64,000 nt of DNA from NCBI GenBank assembly GCA_035293985.1, contig DATGLS010000008.1:62001-126000 (forward strand). Direction: 5' to 3'. A program made the position numbers and the translations under genes. The DNA comes from JAVDCA01 sp035293985. GTDB lineage: Bacteria > Pseudomonadota > Alphaproteobacteria > Rhizobiales > Xanthobacteraceae. Positions 19,521-27,678 of this stretch are shown here, piece after piece. A model generated the notes under the pieces. It searched no databases and had not been told where the DNA came from. It saw only the letters and a program-made list of their open reading frames with translations. Within the stretch, counting starts at the first letter, position 1, and every line of letters starts with the position of its first letter.

Positions 19521-20312
19521 ATGGAAGAGCCGACTGCCCACAAGATCGACGTCCGCGGCTGCAATGTCGCGGTACGCCGCGCCGGCGCCGGCCCGCCCCT
19601 CCTCTATCTGCATGGCGCCGGCGATGCCGGCCTCTGGCCTCCGTGCCTCGCCGACCTCGCGGCGCGCCATGACGTGATCGCGCCCGAGCATCCCGGCTTC
19701 GGTGCCTCTGACACGCCCGCTTGGCTCGACACCATCGCGGATCTCGCGGGCTTCTATCTCGACCTCCTCGACCAGCTCGATCTCGACCACGTCGATCTCG
19801 TCGGCCACGACCTAGGTGGCTGGATCGCGGCCGAGCTTGCGGTGCGCAACACCGGACGGCTCGCCTCGCTGACGCTCGTCGGCGCAGCTGGCATCTTCGT
19901 GCCGGGCGTCGCCCAGGTGGACCCGTTCCTGCGCACCGACGAGCAGCGCATCCGTGACCTTTTCCACGATCCGGCGCAGGCCGACGAGATGGTCGCGCGA
20001 GCGAAGCGCCCCGAATTCGAGGACACCGGCCTCAAGAACCAGACCACCGCGGCCCGCCTCACCTGGCAGCCGCGCGGCTACGATCCCCATCTCGCCAAGT
20101 GGCTGCACCGCATCGACGTGCCGACCCTGCTCGTGTGGGGCGCGAACGACCGCGTCTACCCGCGCGAGATCGGCGACGCCTACGCAAAGCTCATCCCCGG
20201 CGCGAAGCTAGCGGTCATCTCGGACTGCGGACACCTGCCCCACATCGAGCGGCGGCCGGCGTTCCTCGCCGCGCTGGAGGACTTCCTCGATTACGAGAGG
20301 GCCGCCGCATGA
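19521..20312 (+). CDS. Alpha/beta hydrolase with Asp nucleophile (dehalogenase/epoxide-hydrolase-like)
   Basis: 263 residues. The oxyanion-hole HGAG (31-34), the nucleophile elbow VGHDLGG with Asp97 in place of Ser, the acid in WGANDRVYP and the final His in CGHLPHIE form a full triad. Asp at the elbow is the hallmark of haloalkane dehalogenases, fluoroacetate dehalogenases and epoxide hydrolases, which attack carbon and form an ester intermediate. It is cytoplasmic, without a signal. The stop codon overlaps the start of the flavin monooxygenase gene (ATGA), so they are translationally coupled. The actual substrate is unknown. Confidence 0.88.
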   Translation: MEEPTAHKIDVRGCNVAVRRAGAGPPLLYLHGAGDAGLWPPCLADLAARHDVIAPEHPGFGASDTPAWLDTIADLAGFYLDLLDQLDLDHVDLVGHDLGGWIAAELAVRNTGRLASLTLVGAAGIFVPGVAQVDPFLRTDEQRIRDLFHDPAQADEMVARAKRPEFEDTGLKNQTTAARLTWQPRGYDPHLAKWLHRIDVPTLLVWGANDRVYPREIGDAYAKLIPGAKLAVISDCGHLPHIERRPAFLAALEDFLDYERAAA

Positions 20313-21475
20313 AGATCTTCAACTTCCATCTGATGCCCTATCGGCATGCCGACCTCGACGCGATCGAGCGCAACGGCTCGGCCTGGGTCTCGTATTCCAA
20401 CTCCCACTACGATCCCCGGAAGGGCGCCGGCCTCTATCACGAATATCTCGACCAGATGGAGCTCGCCGACAGGCTCGGCTTCGACGGCGTCTGCCTCAAC
20501 GAGCACCACCAGACCGCCTACGGCATGATGCCAATTCCCGGCGTGCTCGCGGGCGCGCTCGCGCGCAGCGTCAAGCGCGCGAAGGTCGCGATCCTCGGCC
20601 GCGCGCTGCCGCTGCTCAACAATCCGCTGATGGTCGCCGAAGAATACGCGATGCTCGACAATCTCACGCGCGGCCGATTCATCGCCGGTTTCGTGCGCGG
20701 CATCGGCGCCGAGTATCACGCCATGGGCATCAACCCGGCCCATTCGCAGGACCGCTTCGCCGAAGCGCATGACTTGATCATCCGCGCCTGGACCGAGCCC
20801 GGCCCGTTCCAGTATGTCGGCAAGCACTATCATTTCAATTATGTGAACCCGTGGCCGCGGCCCTACCAGTCGCCGCACCCGCCGATCTTCATTCCCTCGC
20901 AAGGCTCGAGCAGCACCATCCGCTGGGCGGCGCAGATGCGCTACACCTATGCGCAGACGCTCTCGCCCATCGCCGTGGTGGCGCGCTTCTTCCAGATGTA
21001 TCGCGACGAGGCCGAGAAGGCGGGCTATACGGCCTCCCCCGACCAGCTCGCCTGGTCGAACACGATCTACGTCGCCGAGACCGACGCGGCGGCGATGCGC
21101 GAGGCGCGCCCGCATCTCGACGCGCTCGTCAACCGCTTCCTCAAGATGCCGACCGAGATGCTGCTGCCGCCCGGCTACAGCAACATCGAGTCGATAAAGC
21201 GCATCCGCGCCGCCAAGGTCACCGGCAAGGCGACCTCGGTCGACGATCTCGTGAAGAACGGGGTCGTCATCGTCGGCAGCCCGAATACGGTGCGCGAGAA
21301 GCTCGCCGAGTACCAGGACCTCGCCGGCTTCAACACGTCGCTGACCAAAACCCAGTTCGGCACGCTGCCCGACGACATGACCCGCGCCAACATGCAGGCG
21401 ATCGCCCAGGAGATCTTGCCGCACTTCCGCGACCGCACGCCGCAAGGCGCGCAACGGGCGGCCGCGGCAGAATAG
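20309..21475 (+). CDS. LLM-class (bacterial luciferase-like) flavin-dependent monooxygenase
   Basis: 388 residues from the ATG overlapping the previous stop. The luciferase-like TIM barrel shows the MELADRLGFDGVCLNEHHQTAYGM segment, the NNPLMVAEEYAMLDNLTRGRF segment typical of the family, and a GSPNTVREKLAEYQ C-terminal element. These enzymes use reduced flavin and O2 to hydroxylate or cleave a substrate and need a separate flavin reductase, which is not seen nearby. Coupling with an Asp-nucleophile hydrolase suggests one pathway for an organic substrate. Confidence 0.9.
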   Translation: MKIFNFHLMPYRHADLDAIERNGSAWVSYSNSHYDPRKGAGLYHEYLDQMELADRLGFDGVCLNEHHQTAYGMMPIPGVLAGALARSVKRAKVAILGRALPLLNNPLMVAEEYAMLDNLTRGRFIAGFVRGIGAEYHAMGINPAHSQDRFAEAHDLIIRAWTEPGPFQYVGKHYHFNYVNPWPRPYQSPHPPIFIPSQGSSSTIRWAAQMRYTYAQTLSPIAVVARFFQMYRDEAEKAGYTASPDQLAWSNTIYVAETDAAAMREARPHLDALVNRFLKMPTEMLLPPGYSNIESIKRIRAAKVTGKATSVDDLVKNGVVIVGSPNTVREKLAEYQDLAGFNTSLTKTQFGTLPDDMTRANMQAIAQEILPHFRDRTPQGAQRAAAAE

Positions 21476-21481
21476 ATCAAC

Positions 21482-21576
21482 GTCATGGCGAGGCGCGCGC
21501 AGCGCGCCGAAGCAAGCTCGACCCGCATAGTCATGAGCGAGTTGAGCGAGATTGCTTCGCTGCGCTCACAATGACG
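21482..21576. repeat. Family A palindromic repeat, copy 3
   Basis: GTCATGGCGAGGCGCGCGCA...GAAGCAAGCTCGA on the left and GAGATTGCTTCGCTGCGCTC...ACAATGACG on the right are inverted copies of the family seen at 14209. It lies between two co-directional genes. Its right end is 15 bp from the start of the Bug-type gene. Confidence 0.65.
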
Positions 21577-21591
21577 AAGGGAGGGAGACTC

Positions 21592-22569
21592 ATGGCACCG
21601 AACCGCCGCCGCTTCCTCCGTCTGGGCGCCGCCCTCGCCGCCGCCTCCACCCTAGCCCGCCCCGCCCTCGCCCAATCCTGGCCCGCCCGCCCCATCCGCT
21701 TCGTCATCCCGTTTCCGGCCGGCGGCAGCACGGACATCATCGGTCGTATCATGGCGCAATGGCTGACCGAGCGGCTCGGCCAGACGGTCATCGTCGAGAA
21801 CAAGCCGGGCGGCGGCACCAACATCGCGGTGCAGTCGGTCGCGCATGCGGCGCCGGACGGGTACACGCTGCTCTTCACGGTCGTAACCAACACCATCAAT
21901 CCGTCGCTCTACAAATCGCTGCCGTTCGACTTCCAGCGCGACATCCTGCCGGTCGCGGGCCTCGCCGAATTGCCGCTGGTGATGGACGTCACGCCGTCCT
22001 TGCCGGCGAAGACGCTCGCCGAGTTCATCGCCTATGCCAAGGCCAATCCCGGCCAGGTCCGCTTCGCCTCGTTCGGCGCGCGCACCATCAGTCACCTCGC
22101 GATCGAGCTGCTCAAGCTGCAGACCGGCATCGACGTGCTGCACGTGCCCTATCTCGGCGGCGCCCCCATGGTGACGGACCTGCTGGCCGGCCGGGTGCAG
22201 GCCGGGATCGACGCGCTGCCGAACTCGCTGCCGCACATCCGCTCGGGCGGCGTGCGCGCGCTCGGCCTGCTCTCGGTCAAACGAAGTGCCGTGCTGCCGG
22301 ATCTGCCGACGATCGGCGAGACCCTTCCGGGCTTCGAGGTGACGACCTGGTCGGGCCTCGGCGCGCCGGCCGGCACGCCCGACGAGGTCATCGAGCGGCT
22401 TGCCCGCGAGGTCAATGCCGGCCTCGCCGACGCAGGGGTGCAGAAGCGCTTCGCCGAGGTCGGCGCCGTGCCGCTGCACTACGCGCCCGCCGAGATGCGC
22501 GCCATGATCGCACGCGACCAGGAGAAATGGGCGCGGGTGGTGCGGCTCGCCGGTATCGAGCCGCAGTGA
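21592..22569 (+). CDS. Bug-family (tripartite tricarboxylate type) substrate-binding protein
   Basis: 325 residues, typical of the family, with a GGGAGG site before the ATG. A Tat-like signal (RRRFLRLGAALAAAS ... ALAQS) gives cleavage near residue 28. The signature WPARPIRFVIPFPAGGSTDIIGR and the VENKPGGGTNIA segment are unmistakable. Bug proteins bind carboxylates or aromatic acids in the periplasm. No TctA/TctB permease is in the window, so it must share a distant permease. It follows the hydrolase/monooxygenase pair on the same strand. Confidence 0.94.
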   Translation: MAPNRRRFLRLGAALAAASTLARPALAQSWPARPIRFVIPFPAGGSTDIIGRIMAQWLTERLGQTVIVENKPGGGTNIAVQSVAHAAPDGYTLLFTVVTNTINPSLYKSLPFDFQRDILPVAGLAELPLVMDVTPSLPAKTLAEFIAYAKANPGQVRFASFGARTISHLAIELLKLQTGIDVLHVPYLGGAPMVTDLLAGRVQAGIDALPNSLPHIRSGGVRALGLLSVKRSAVLPDLPTIGETLPGFEVTTWSGLGAPAGTPDEVIERLAREVNAGLADAGVQKRFAEVGAVPLHYAPAEMRAMIARDQEKWARVVRLAGIEPQ

Positions 22570-22619
22570 GCATGGCGGCGGCGCCCGGCGCGTTTTCGCT
22601 TGCACCCGCAGATCGCAGC

Positions 22620-24617
22620 CTATGCGGCCGCCGACTCCGCCGGCGCGCTCGCGTCTCGCAGTTGCCGTAGGATATCCGCAGCCGGACGCGGGCGACTGAT
22701 CAGATATCCTTGCATGTCGGTACAGCCAAGCTCGGCGAGCTTCCGCCGCTGATCGGCAGTCTCGACGCCTTCCGCGACCGTGGTCATGCTCAGCCGCTGC
22801 GCCATTGTGGTCACCGCTTGCACGATGGTGACACAGTCTTCCTTTTCCGAGATATGATCGATGAAGGACTTGTCGATCTTGATCTTGTCGAACGGGAAGC
22901 TCCGCAGATAGCTCAGGCTCGAGTAGCCGGTGCCGAAATCATCCATCGAGATGCGTACCCCCAGATCGCGCAGGCGGTGCAGGGTCTCGAGGGTGTCGAA
23001 CGTATTCTGCATCAGCACCGATTCGGTGATCTCGAGCTCCAGGCGTGAGGGCGCGAGCCCGGCAGCCGCGAGCGCACTCGTGACCAGTGCGGGCAGCGCG
23101 TCCGCCTTGACCTGGGCGGGCGACAGATTGACCGCGACCGCGATCTTCTCCGGCCATGCGCTCGCTGCCGCGCAGGCCTCGCGCAGCACCCACTCGCCGA
23201 GCGCAACGATGAGCCCGCACTCTTCGGCGATTGGAATGAAGTCGGCGGGGGACACGATGCCTCGCTTGGGATGATTCCAGCGCAACAGGGCCTCGCAACA
23301 TTTGACCTCGTCGGTCTGCAGGTCGACGATCGGCTGGAAGTGCAACTCGAATTGCCCGTCTGTGATCGCGATGCGCAAATCGGCTTCGATCTGATGGCGC
23401 ATCTTCATACGGACATCGAGCTCTTCCCGATAGAAGTGATAGGTGCGTCGCCCGCTCTCCTTGGCGGCATAGAGCGCGAGATCCGCATTCCTCACGAGCT
23501 CTTCCCGTTCCTTCGCGTCGTCCGGGGCGATCGCGATACCGATGCTGGCTCCGATCACCGCCGGCGTGTCGTGCAGCACGAAAGGCGATTTGAGGTTCTC
23601 GACGATACGGCCGGCCAGCGTGGCGGCGTCCGAAGGACGGCTCAGCGCCGTCTGCAGAATCGCGAACTCGTCGCCCCCCAGCCGGGCAACGATGTCGGTT
23701 TCGCGGACACAGCCGCGAAGCCGGTTGGCTGCCTGCCGCAGCAGCTCGTCGCCGACCGAATGCCCGAACGTATCGTTGATGCGCTTGAAATGGTCGAGGT
23801 CGAGATAGAGGAGGGCGACCAGCTCGCCACGCGCCGCACGCGCCAGAGCTCGGTCGAGCTCGAGCGCGAACAAGGCTCGATTGGGCAGACCTGTGAGCGC
23901 GTCGTGATGAGCGAGGTGGTCGATCTTCGCTTTGCCGAGGTCGCGCGCCACCTCGGCACGCCGCATGTCCCGGTAGAACAGCCCCGACCCGGCCACCAAG
24001 ACCAACAGCGCGGCGGCGCCGCTCGCCAACAGGTAGGCATTGGCTCGCTTCGTCTCCGTCTGCATTCGATCGAGGTCGGCTGCGACCCGGCTGTTCGTCA
24101 AATTGACCACGTTGCTCATGTAGTCGACGATATGCACATAGCTGCCGCTCGCCTTGAGCATTTCGACGGGCGCAAGGTGCACATCGACCGTGCAAAGGTC
24201 GACCACCGAAAAGATGGCTCCCCGGTAGGCGGCCAATTCGCGCTCTGCCGCGCCATAGACCGACAGGGCCTCCGCGTCCTCGTCGAACCAAGGCCGGAGC
24301 GCGTTGAACTCAGACACGACGCTGCGCACCGCGTCGATCGCAGAGCGCCCGCGAATGAAGACCGCCGCCTCGTCGACCTTGCCCTCCACTGCGTCGGACA
24401 GCAGGGCAGCCAGCTGGGATTGATTGTTGGAGAGCTGCAGCATCAACCTGCCGACTTTTTCGAGACGCGTGATCTGCTGCTCCTTGATCCTCACAATCAC
24501 GGCTTCCTGGTGCGCAAACGCGCGGAGGAACTGGAAGCAGACGACGAGCAGCACGACGATGGCGAGAGCCGAGCTGCCGATCAGGCGTCCCCGCAATGTG
24601 GTGAGCTTCAAGCTCAA
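22620..24617 (-). CDS. Membrane GGDEF-EAL protein (diguanylate cyclase/phosphodiesterase)
   Basis: About 665 residues from a TTG at 24617 that follows GAAGGAAG; an ATG at 24734 would add 39 residues but runs back over the end of the phosphatase gene. A membrane helix (LIGSSALAIVVLLVVCF), a periplasmic helical sensor region and a second helix (YLLASGAAALLVLVAGSGLFY) come first. The GGDEF domain is intact (RLGGDEFAIL) with an RETD inhibitory site five residues before it. The EAL domain has EALLRW, a DDFGTGYSSL loop and the other acidic residues. Both making and breaking of cyclic di-GMP are possible. It sets motility or surface state through c-di-GMP. Confidence 0.93.
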   Translation of the reverse strand: MSLKLTTLRGRLIGSSALAIVVLLVVCFQFLRAFAHQEAVIVRIKEQQITRLEKVGRLMLQLSNNQSQLAALLSDAVEGKVDEAAVFIRGRSAIDAVRSVVSEFNALRPWFDEDAEALSVYGAAERELAAYRGAIFSVVDLCTVDVHLAPVEMLKASGSYVHIVDYMSNVVNLTNSRVAADLDRMQTETKRANAYLLASGAAALLVLVAGSGLFYRDMRRAEVARDLGKAKIDHLAHHDALTGLPNRALFALELDRALARAARGELVALLYLDLDHFKRINDTFGHSVGDELLRQAANRLRGCVRETDIVARLGGDEFAILQTALSRPSDAATLAGRIVENLKSPFVLHDTPAVIGASIGIAIAPDDAKEREELVRNADLALYAAKESGRRTYHFYREELDVRMKMRHQIEADLRIAITDGQFELHFQPIVDLQTDEVKCCEALLRWNHPKRGIVSPADFIPIAEECGLIVALGEWVLREACAAASAWPEKIAVAVNLSPAQVKADALPALVTSALAAAGLAPSRLELEITESVLMQNTFDTLETLHRLRDLGVRISMDDFGTGYSSLSYLRSFPFDKIKIDKSFIDHISEKEDCVTIVQAVTTMAQRLSMTTVAEGVETADQRRKLAELGCTDMQGYLISRPRPAADILRQLRDASAPAESAAA

Positions 24618-24672
24618 GCTGCTTCCTTCGGCCGGGCCATCTGCTTGAGGGTGAACACGCGAGCGGAAGGCT

Positions 24673-25296
24673 TCATTCCGCAGAGCGCTCGAAATCGTCC
24701 GGGTCGACCGCGCCGGCGAGCGTGAAGGCGCCATGTCCGTCCGGGCGGAAGATCAGGGCGCCGCCCTCCTTCTTCGGCCAGACGCCCGCCGCCTCTTGCA
24801 GATTCGTCGTGTGGCCGACGAGCACCGTATTCGCGCCACCGGCCGGCGGGGTCGCGAGCATCTTCCTCAGCTCGGCTGCGGCGGCGGCAAGCTCCTCCTT
24901 CGGCAACGCGAGGGTGTAGATCATGGCGTGCGGCATGGTCAGCTCGACGCCGGGAAACACGAGCTCCGCCGTCTCGGTCGCGCGGCAAACCGGACTGGCA
25001 TAAACCGCCCCAATCCGAATGCCCATCGTCCGCAGAACCTCACCGATTTTCTTGGCGTGGGCACGGCCGGCGTTCGATAGAGGCCGCTGGGTGGTGCAAT
25101 CGCGGAGGTTGATCGGATCCGTGTCGCTCCGCGAAAGATCGGTGCGGTCGTGGCGAAGATAGATCACGTATCCGCCGTGCTTCAGCTCGTCGAGCATCGG
25201 GCCGCCGCTCAGGTCGCCCGCCGCCGCAGGAGCGCTCCAGCCTTGGACCGCGCAAACCATTGCCGCCATCGCGGCCAACAAAAGCTTCGCATTCAT
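24673..25296 (-). CDS. Secreted histidine-phosphatase-superfamily protein
   Basis: 207 residues with a Sec signal peptide (LLLAAMAAMVCAVQGWSAPAAAG). The phosphohistidine motif reads YLRHDRTD, with Asp in place of the usual Gly after RH. The second catalytic His is in VLVGHTTNLQEA, and YASPVCRATETAE gives the conserved Arg. Members remove phosphate from diverse compounds; a periplasmic member may act on sugar or inositol phosphates. Upstream partner of the GGDEF-EAL gene on the same strand (55 bp); a shared transcript is possible. Nothing shows a functional link. Confidence 0.87.
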   Translation of the reverse strand: MNAKLLLAAMAAMVCAVQGWSAPAAAGDLSGGPMLDELKHGGYVIYLRHDRTDLSRSDTDPINLRDCTTQRPLSNAGRAHAKKIGEVLRTMGIRIGAVYASPVCRATETAELVFPGVELTMPHAMIYTLALPKEELAAAAAELRKMLATPPAGGANTVLVGHTTNLQEAAGVWPKKEGGALIFRPDGHGAFTLAGAVDPDDFERSAE

Positions 25297-25553
25297 CCGC
25301 GCTACTCCGAAGGAACTGGCGCGGAAGCTTAAAACGTGGGGGTTACCGGCCGGTTATGGTGTACTAGGTAGCATTACGTAGGCGGGAGGGGCTGCCCCGC
25401 GGCCCCCGTGACGGCACCGGAAGTTCCCGGGCCGGATCGCCACAATGGAAGATTTTTGCAGGTCCTGTCGGTTCCTGCCCGGGCCGACCGTCCTTGAGAC
25501 GGCCGCCAAGTGGAGGCACTTGTTCGGCACTTCAACGTCCATGGGAGACCCCG

Positions 25554-25964
25554 ATGCGCCTCAACGCCTACCTGATGTTCAACGGCGATTGCGAAGCCGC
25601 CTTCAAGCTCTACGCGCAAGTGACCGGCGGCAAGATCGTCGCCATGATGCCGTACGAGGGCTCGCCCGCCTCGGGCCACGCCCCGCCCGAGTGGCAGAAG
25701 AAGATCATCCATGCGCGCCTGGAGGTGGGCGGCGATACCCTGATGGGCTCCGATGCCTCACCCGGGCACTACAACAAGCCGCAGGGTTCGTCGGTGACGC
25801 TGCGCGTCGACACGCCCGAGGAGGCCGAGCGCACCTTCAAGGGCCTCTCCGACGGCGCCACCATCCAGATGGCGATGGACAAGACGTTCTTCGCCAAGAA
25901 GTTCGGTATGCTGGTCGACCGGTTCGGCACCCACTGGATGGTGATCTGCGAAAACCCGATGTAG
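25554..25964 (+). CDS. VOC-family (PhnB-like, glyoxalase fold) protein
   Basis: 136 residues from ATG 25554 with GGGAG upstream. The pattern MRLNAYLMFNGDCEAAFKLYAQVTGGKI is the usual start of PhnB/DUF1428-type VOC proteins. The paired beta-alpha-beta units end in DRFGTHWMVICENPM, the standard C-terminus. Members of this fold are dioxygenases, isomerases or resistance proteins, or have no known role. The metal-ligand set is not obvious in this sequence, so no reaction is assigned. The gene is isolated between the phosphatase and TPR genes. Confidence 0.9.
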   Translation: MRLNAYLMFNGDCEAAFKLYAQVTGGKIVAMMPYEGSPASGHAPPEWQKKIIHARLEVGGDTLMGSDASPGHYNKPQGSSVTLRVDTPEEAERTFKGLSDGATIQMAMDKTFFAKKFGMLVDRFGTHWMVICENPM

Positions 25965-25969
25965 CTCTC

Positions 25970-26095
25970 TTCCTTCCCTCCCCCGCTTGCCGAGGAGGAA
26001 CGCGCGCGCAGCGCGCCGGGAGGGGGCAAGTCATTGCCGCAGGGGCAAGCGGGACCCCCTCCATCTCCCGCAAGCGCGGGGAGGGCGACCCGCGA
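25970..26095. repeat. Family C dispersed repeat (CTTGCSGAGGAGGAA / GCGCGCAGCGCGC type), copy 1
   Basis: CCCTCCCCCGCTTGCCGAGG is followed by AGGAACGCGCGCGCAGCGCG and GGGAGGGGGCAAGT; a second unit CTCCCGCAAGCGCGGGGAGG follows. Inverted CCCTCCCCCGCTTGC / GCAAGT...GGGAGGGG arms are visible. The same family recurs at 38272 and 42573. Confidence 0.55.
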
Positions 26096-26137
26096 GAGTC
26101 CTTCGTGGCGTCGCCGAATCCGCTAGTCTCATCGGCG

Positions 26138-27598
26138 ATGCCCCAGAATAGTCCCCGCGCCGCACGCCTCACGCAACTCGACGAGGACCTCGCGCAACAC
26201 CCCGACGCGATCGGGCCGCGCTACGCCCGCGCGAGCCTGCTGCGCGAAGCCGGCCGCACCGAGCAGGCGAAGCGCGACTATCTCGCGCTGCTGGAACGCG
26301 CGCCCACTCACTACGGCGCGCTCAACGACTTCGGCACCATGCTGCTCGCGACCGGCTATCGCGATGCTGCCCGCACCGTCTTCGAGCAGGCGGTGCGGCA
26401 TCACCCCGAGCGGCCGGACGGGCGCGTCAATCTCGCCAACCTTCTGTTCAAGGTCGGCGAGCTCGCCGCCGCGCGCACTCATTTCGAGGCGGCGCTACGG
26501 CTCGATCCGGATCACGTGCATGCCCACCGTGGCCTCGCCAACGTGCTCGTCGAGCTCGGCGACGGAGCCGGCACCCGCGAGCATCGCGACCGCGGATTCC
26601 GGGGCCACGCGCTCACCACCCTGCCCTATCACGGCGATGGTCCGCCGCTGCGCGTGCTCCTGCTCGTTTCGGCGCTCGGCGGCAACATCCCGACCGCCGC
26701 CTTGCTCGACGAGCGGACCCATCAGGCCGCCGTGTTGGTGAGCGAATATGCCGATGCAGCGGCGGCACTGCCGCCGCATGACGTGGTCTTCAACGGCATC
26801 GGCGACGCCGACCTGTGCGGCGAAGGACTCGCTGCCGTCCAGGCGATCGTTGCCCGCACGGCGCGGCCGGTGGTCAACGACCCGTCGTCGGTGCGCGCCA
26901 CCGGCCGTCTGGCCAACGTCGAGCGCTTTCGCGACCTCGCCGATGTCGTCGTGCCGCGCATGGTGGGCCTCGCACGCGAGCGACTCCTCGGCCCGCAGGC
27001 CGACACCGAGCTTGCCGAGCACGGCTTCGGCTTCCCGCTCCTGCTGCGCGCGCCGGGCTTCCACACCGGCCGGCATTTCGTCCGCGTCGAGCGCGCCGAC
27101 GATCTCGCGGCCGCGGCCCACATCCTGCCGGGCCACGACATCTGGGCGATCGAGCCGCTCGACGCGCGCGGCGCCGACGGCAAGTTCCGCAAATATCGCG
27201 TGATGTTCGTCGAACGGCGGCTCTACCCGCTGCACGTCGCGATCTCCAGCCACTGGAAGGTGCACTACTTCACGGCCGAGATGGCCGACTCGGCCGCACA
27301 TCGACATGAGGACGCGGCGTTCCTCGCCGACATGCCGGCGACGGTCGGCGCGCGCGCCATGGCGGCGCTCGAGCGCATCGCGGCGGCGCTCGGCCTCGAC
27401 TACGGCGGCATCGACTTCGCGCTCGGTCCGGCCGGCGAGATCCTGTTCTTCGAGGCGAACGCCGCCATGGTGGTCACGCCACCGACCGACGATCCGAAAT
27501 GGGCCTACCGCCGGCCCGCCGTCGAGCGCATCATCGCGGCCGTGCGCGCCATGCTCATCGCGCGCGCGAACGCCCCCGCCTTGGTTCATCCGGCCTGA
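26138..27598 (+). CDS. TPR protein fused to an ATP-grasp-like domain
   Basis: 486 residues. Residues ~1-145 are tetratricopeptide repeats (AGRTEQAKRDYLALLERAP, ATGYRDAARTVFEQAVRHHP, VGELAAARTHFEAALRLDP). Residues ~165-480 look ATP-grasp-like: DVVFNGIGDAD, PVVNDPSSV, then a late LGLDYGGIDFALGPAGEILFFEANAAMV with the acidic metal-binding pair. ATP-grasp enzymes join a carboxylate to an amine or similar group through an acyl phosphate, often making peptides. The acceptor and carboxylate are unknown. A TPR/ATP-grasp arrangement suggests that the TPR part recruits a peptide or protein substrate. Confidence 0.82.
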   Translation: MPQNSPRAARLTQLDEDLAQHPDAIGPRYARASLLREAGRTEQAKRDYLALLERAPTHYGALNDFGTMLLATGYRDAARTVFEQAVRHHPERPDGRVNLANLLFKVGELAAARTHFEAALRLDPDHVHAHRGLANVLVELGDGAGTREHRDRGFRGHALTTLPYHGDGPPLRVLLLVSALGGNIPTAALLDERTHQAAVLVSEYADAAAALPPHDVVFNGIGDADLCGEGLAAVQAIVARTARPVVNDPSSVRATGRLANVERFRDLADVVVPRMVGLARERLLGPQADTELAEHGFGFPLLLRAPGFHTGRHFVRVERADDLAAAAHILPGHDIWAIEPLDARGADGKFRKYRVMFVERRLYPLHVAISSHWKVHYFTAEMADSAAHRHEDAAFLADMPATVGARAMAALERIAAALGLDYGGIDFALGPAGEILFFEANAAMVVTPPTDDPKWAYRRPAVERIIAAVRAMLIARANAPALVHPA

Positions 27599-27678
27599 CG
27601 ACCGGTCATTCCAATATCCGCGCCGCATCGGCTATACACTCAGCCCAGGAACACGGACTGGAGCTGAGTGCGGTCGGA

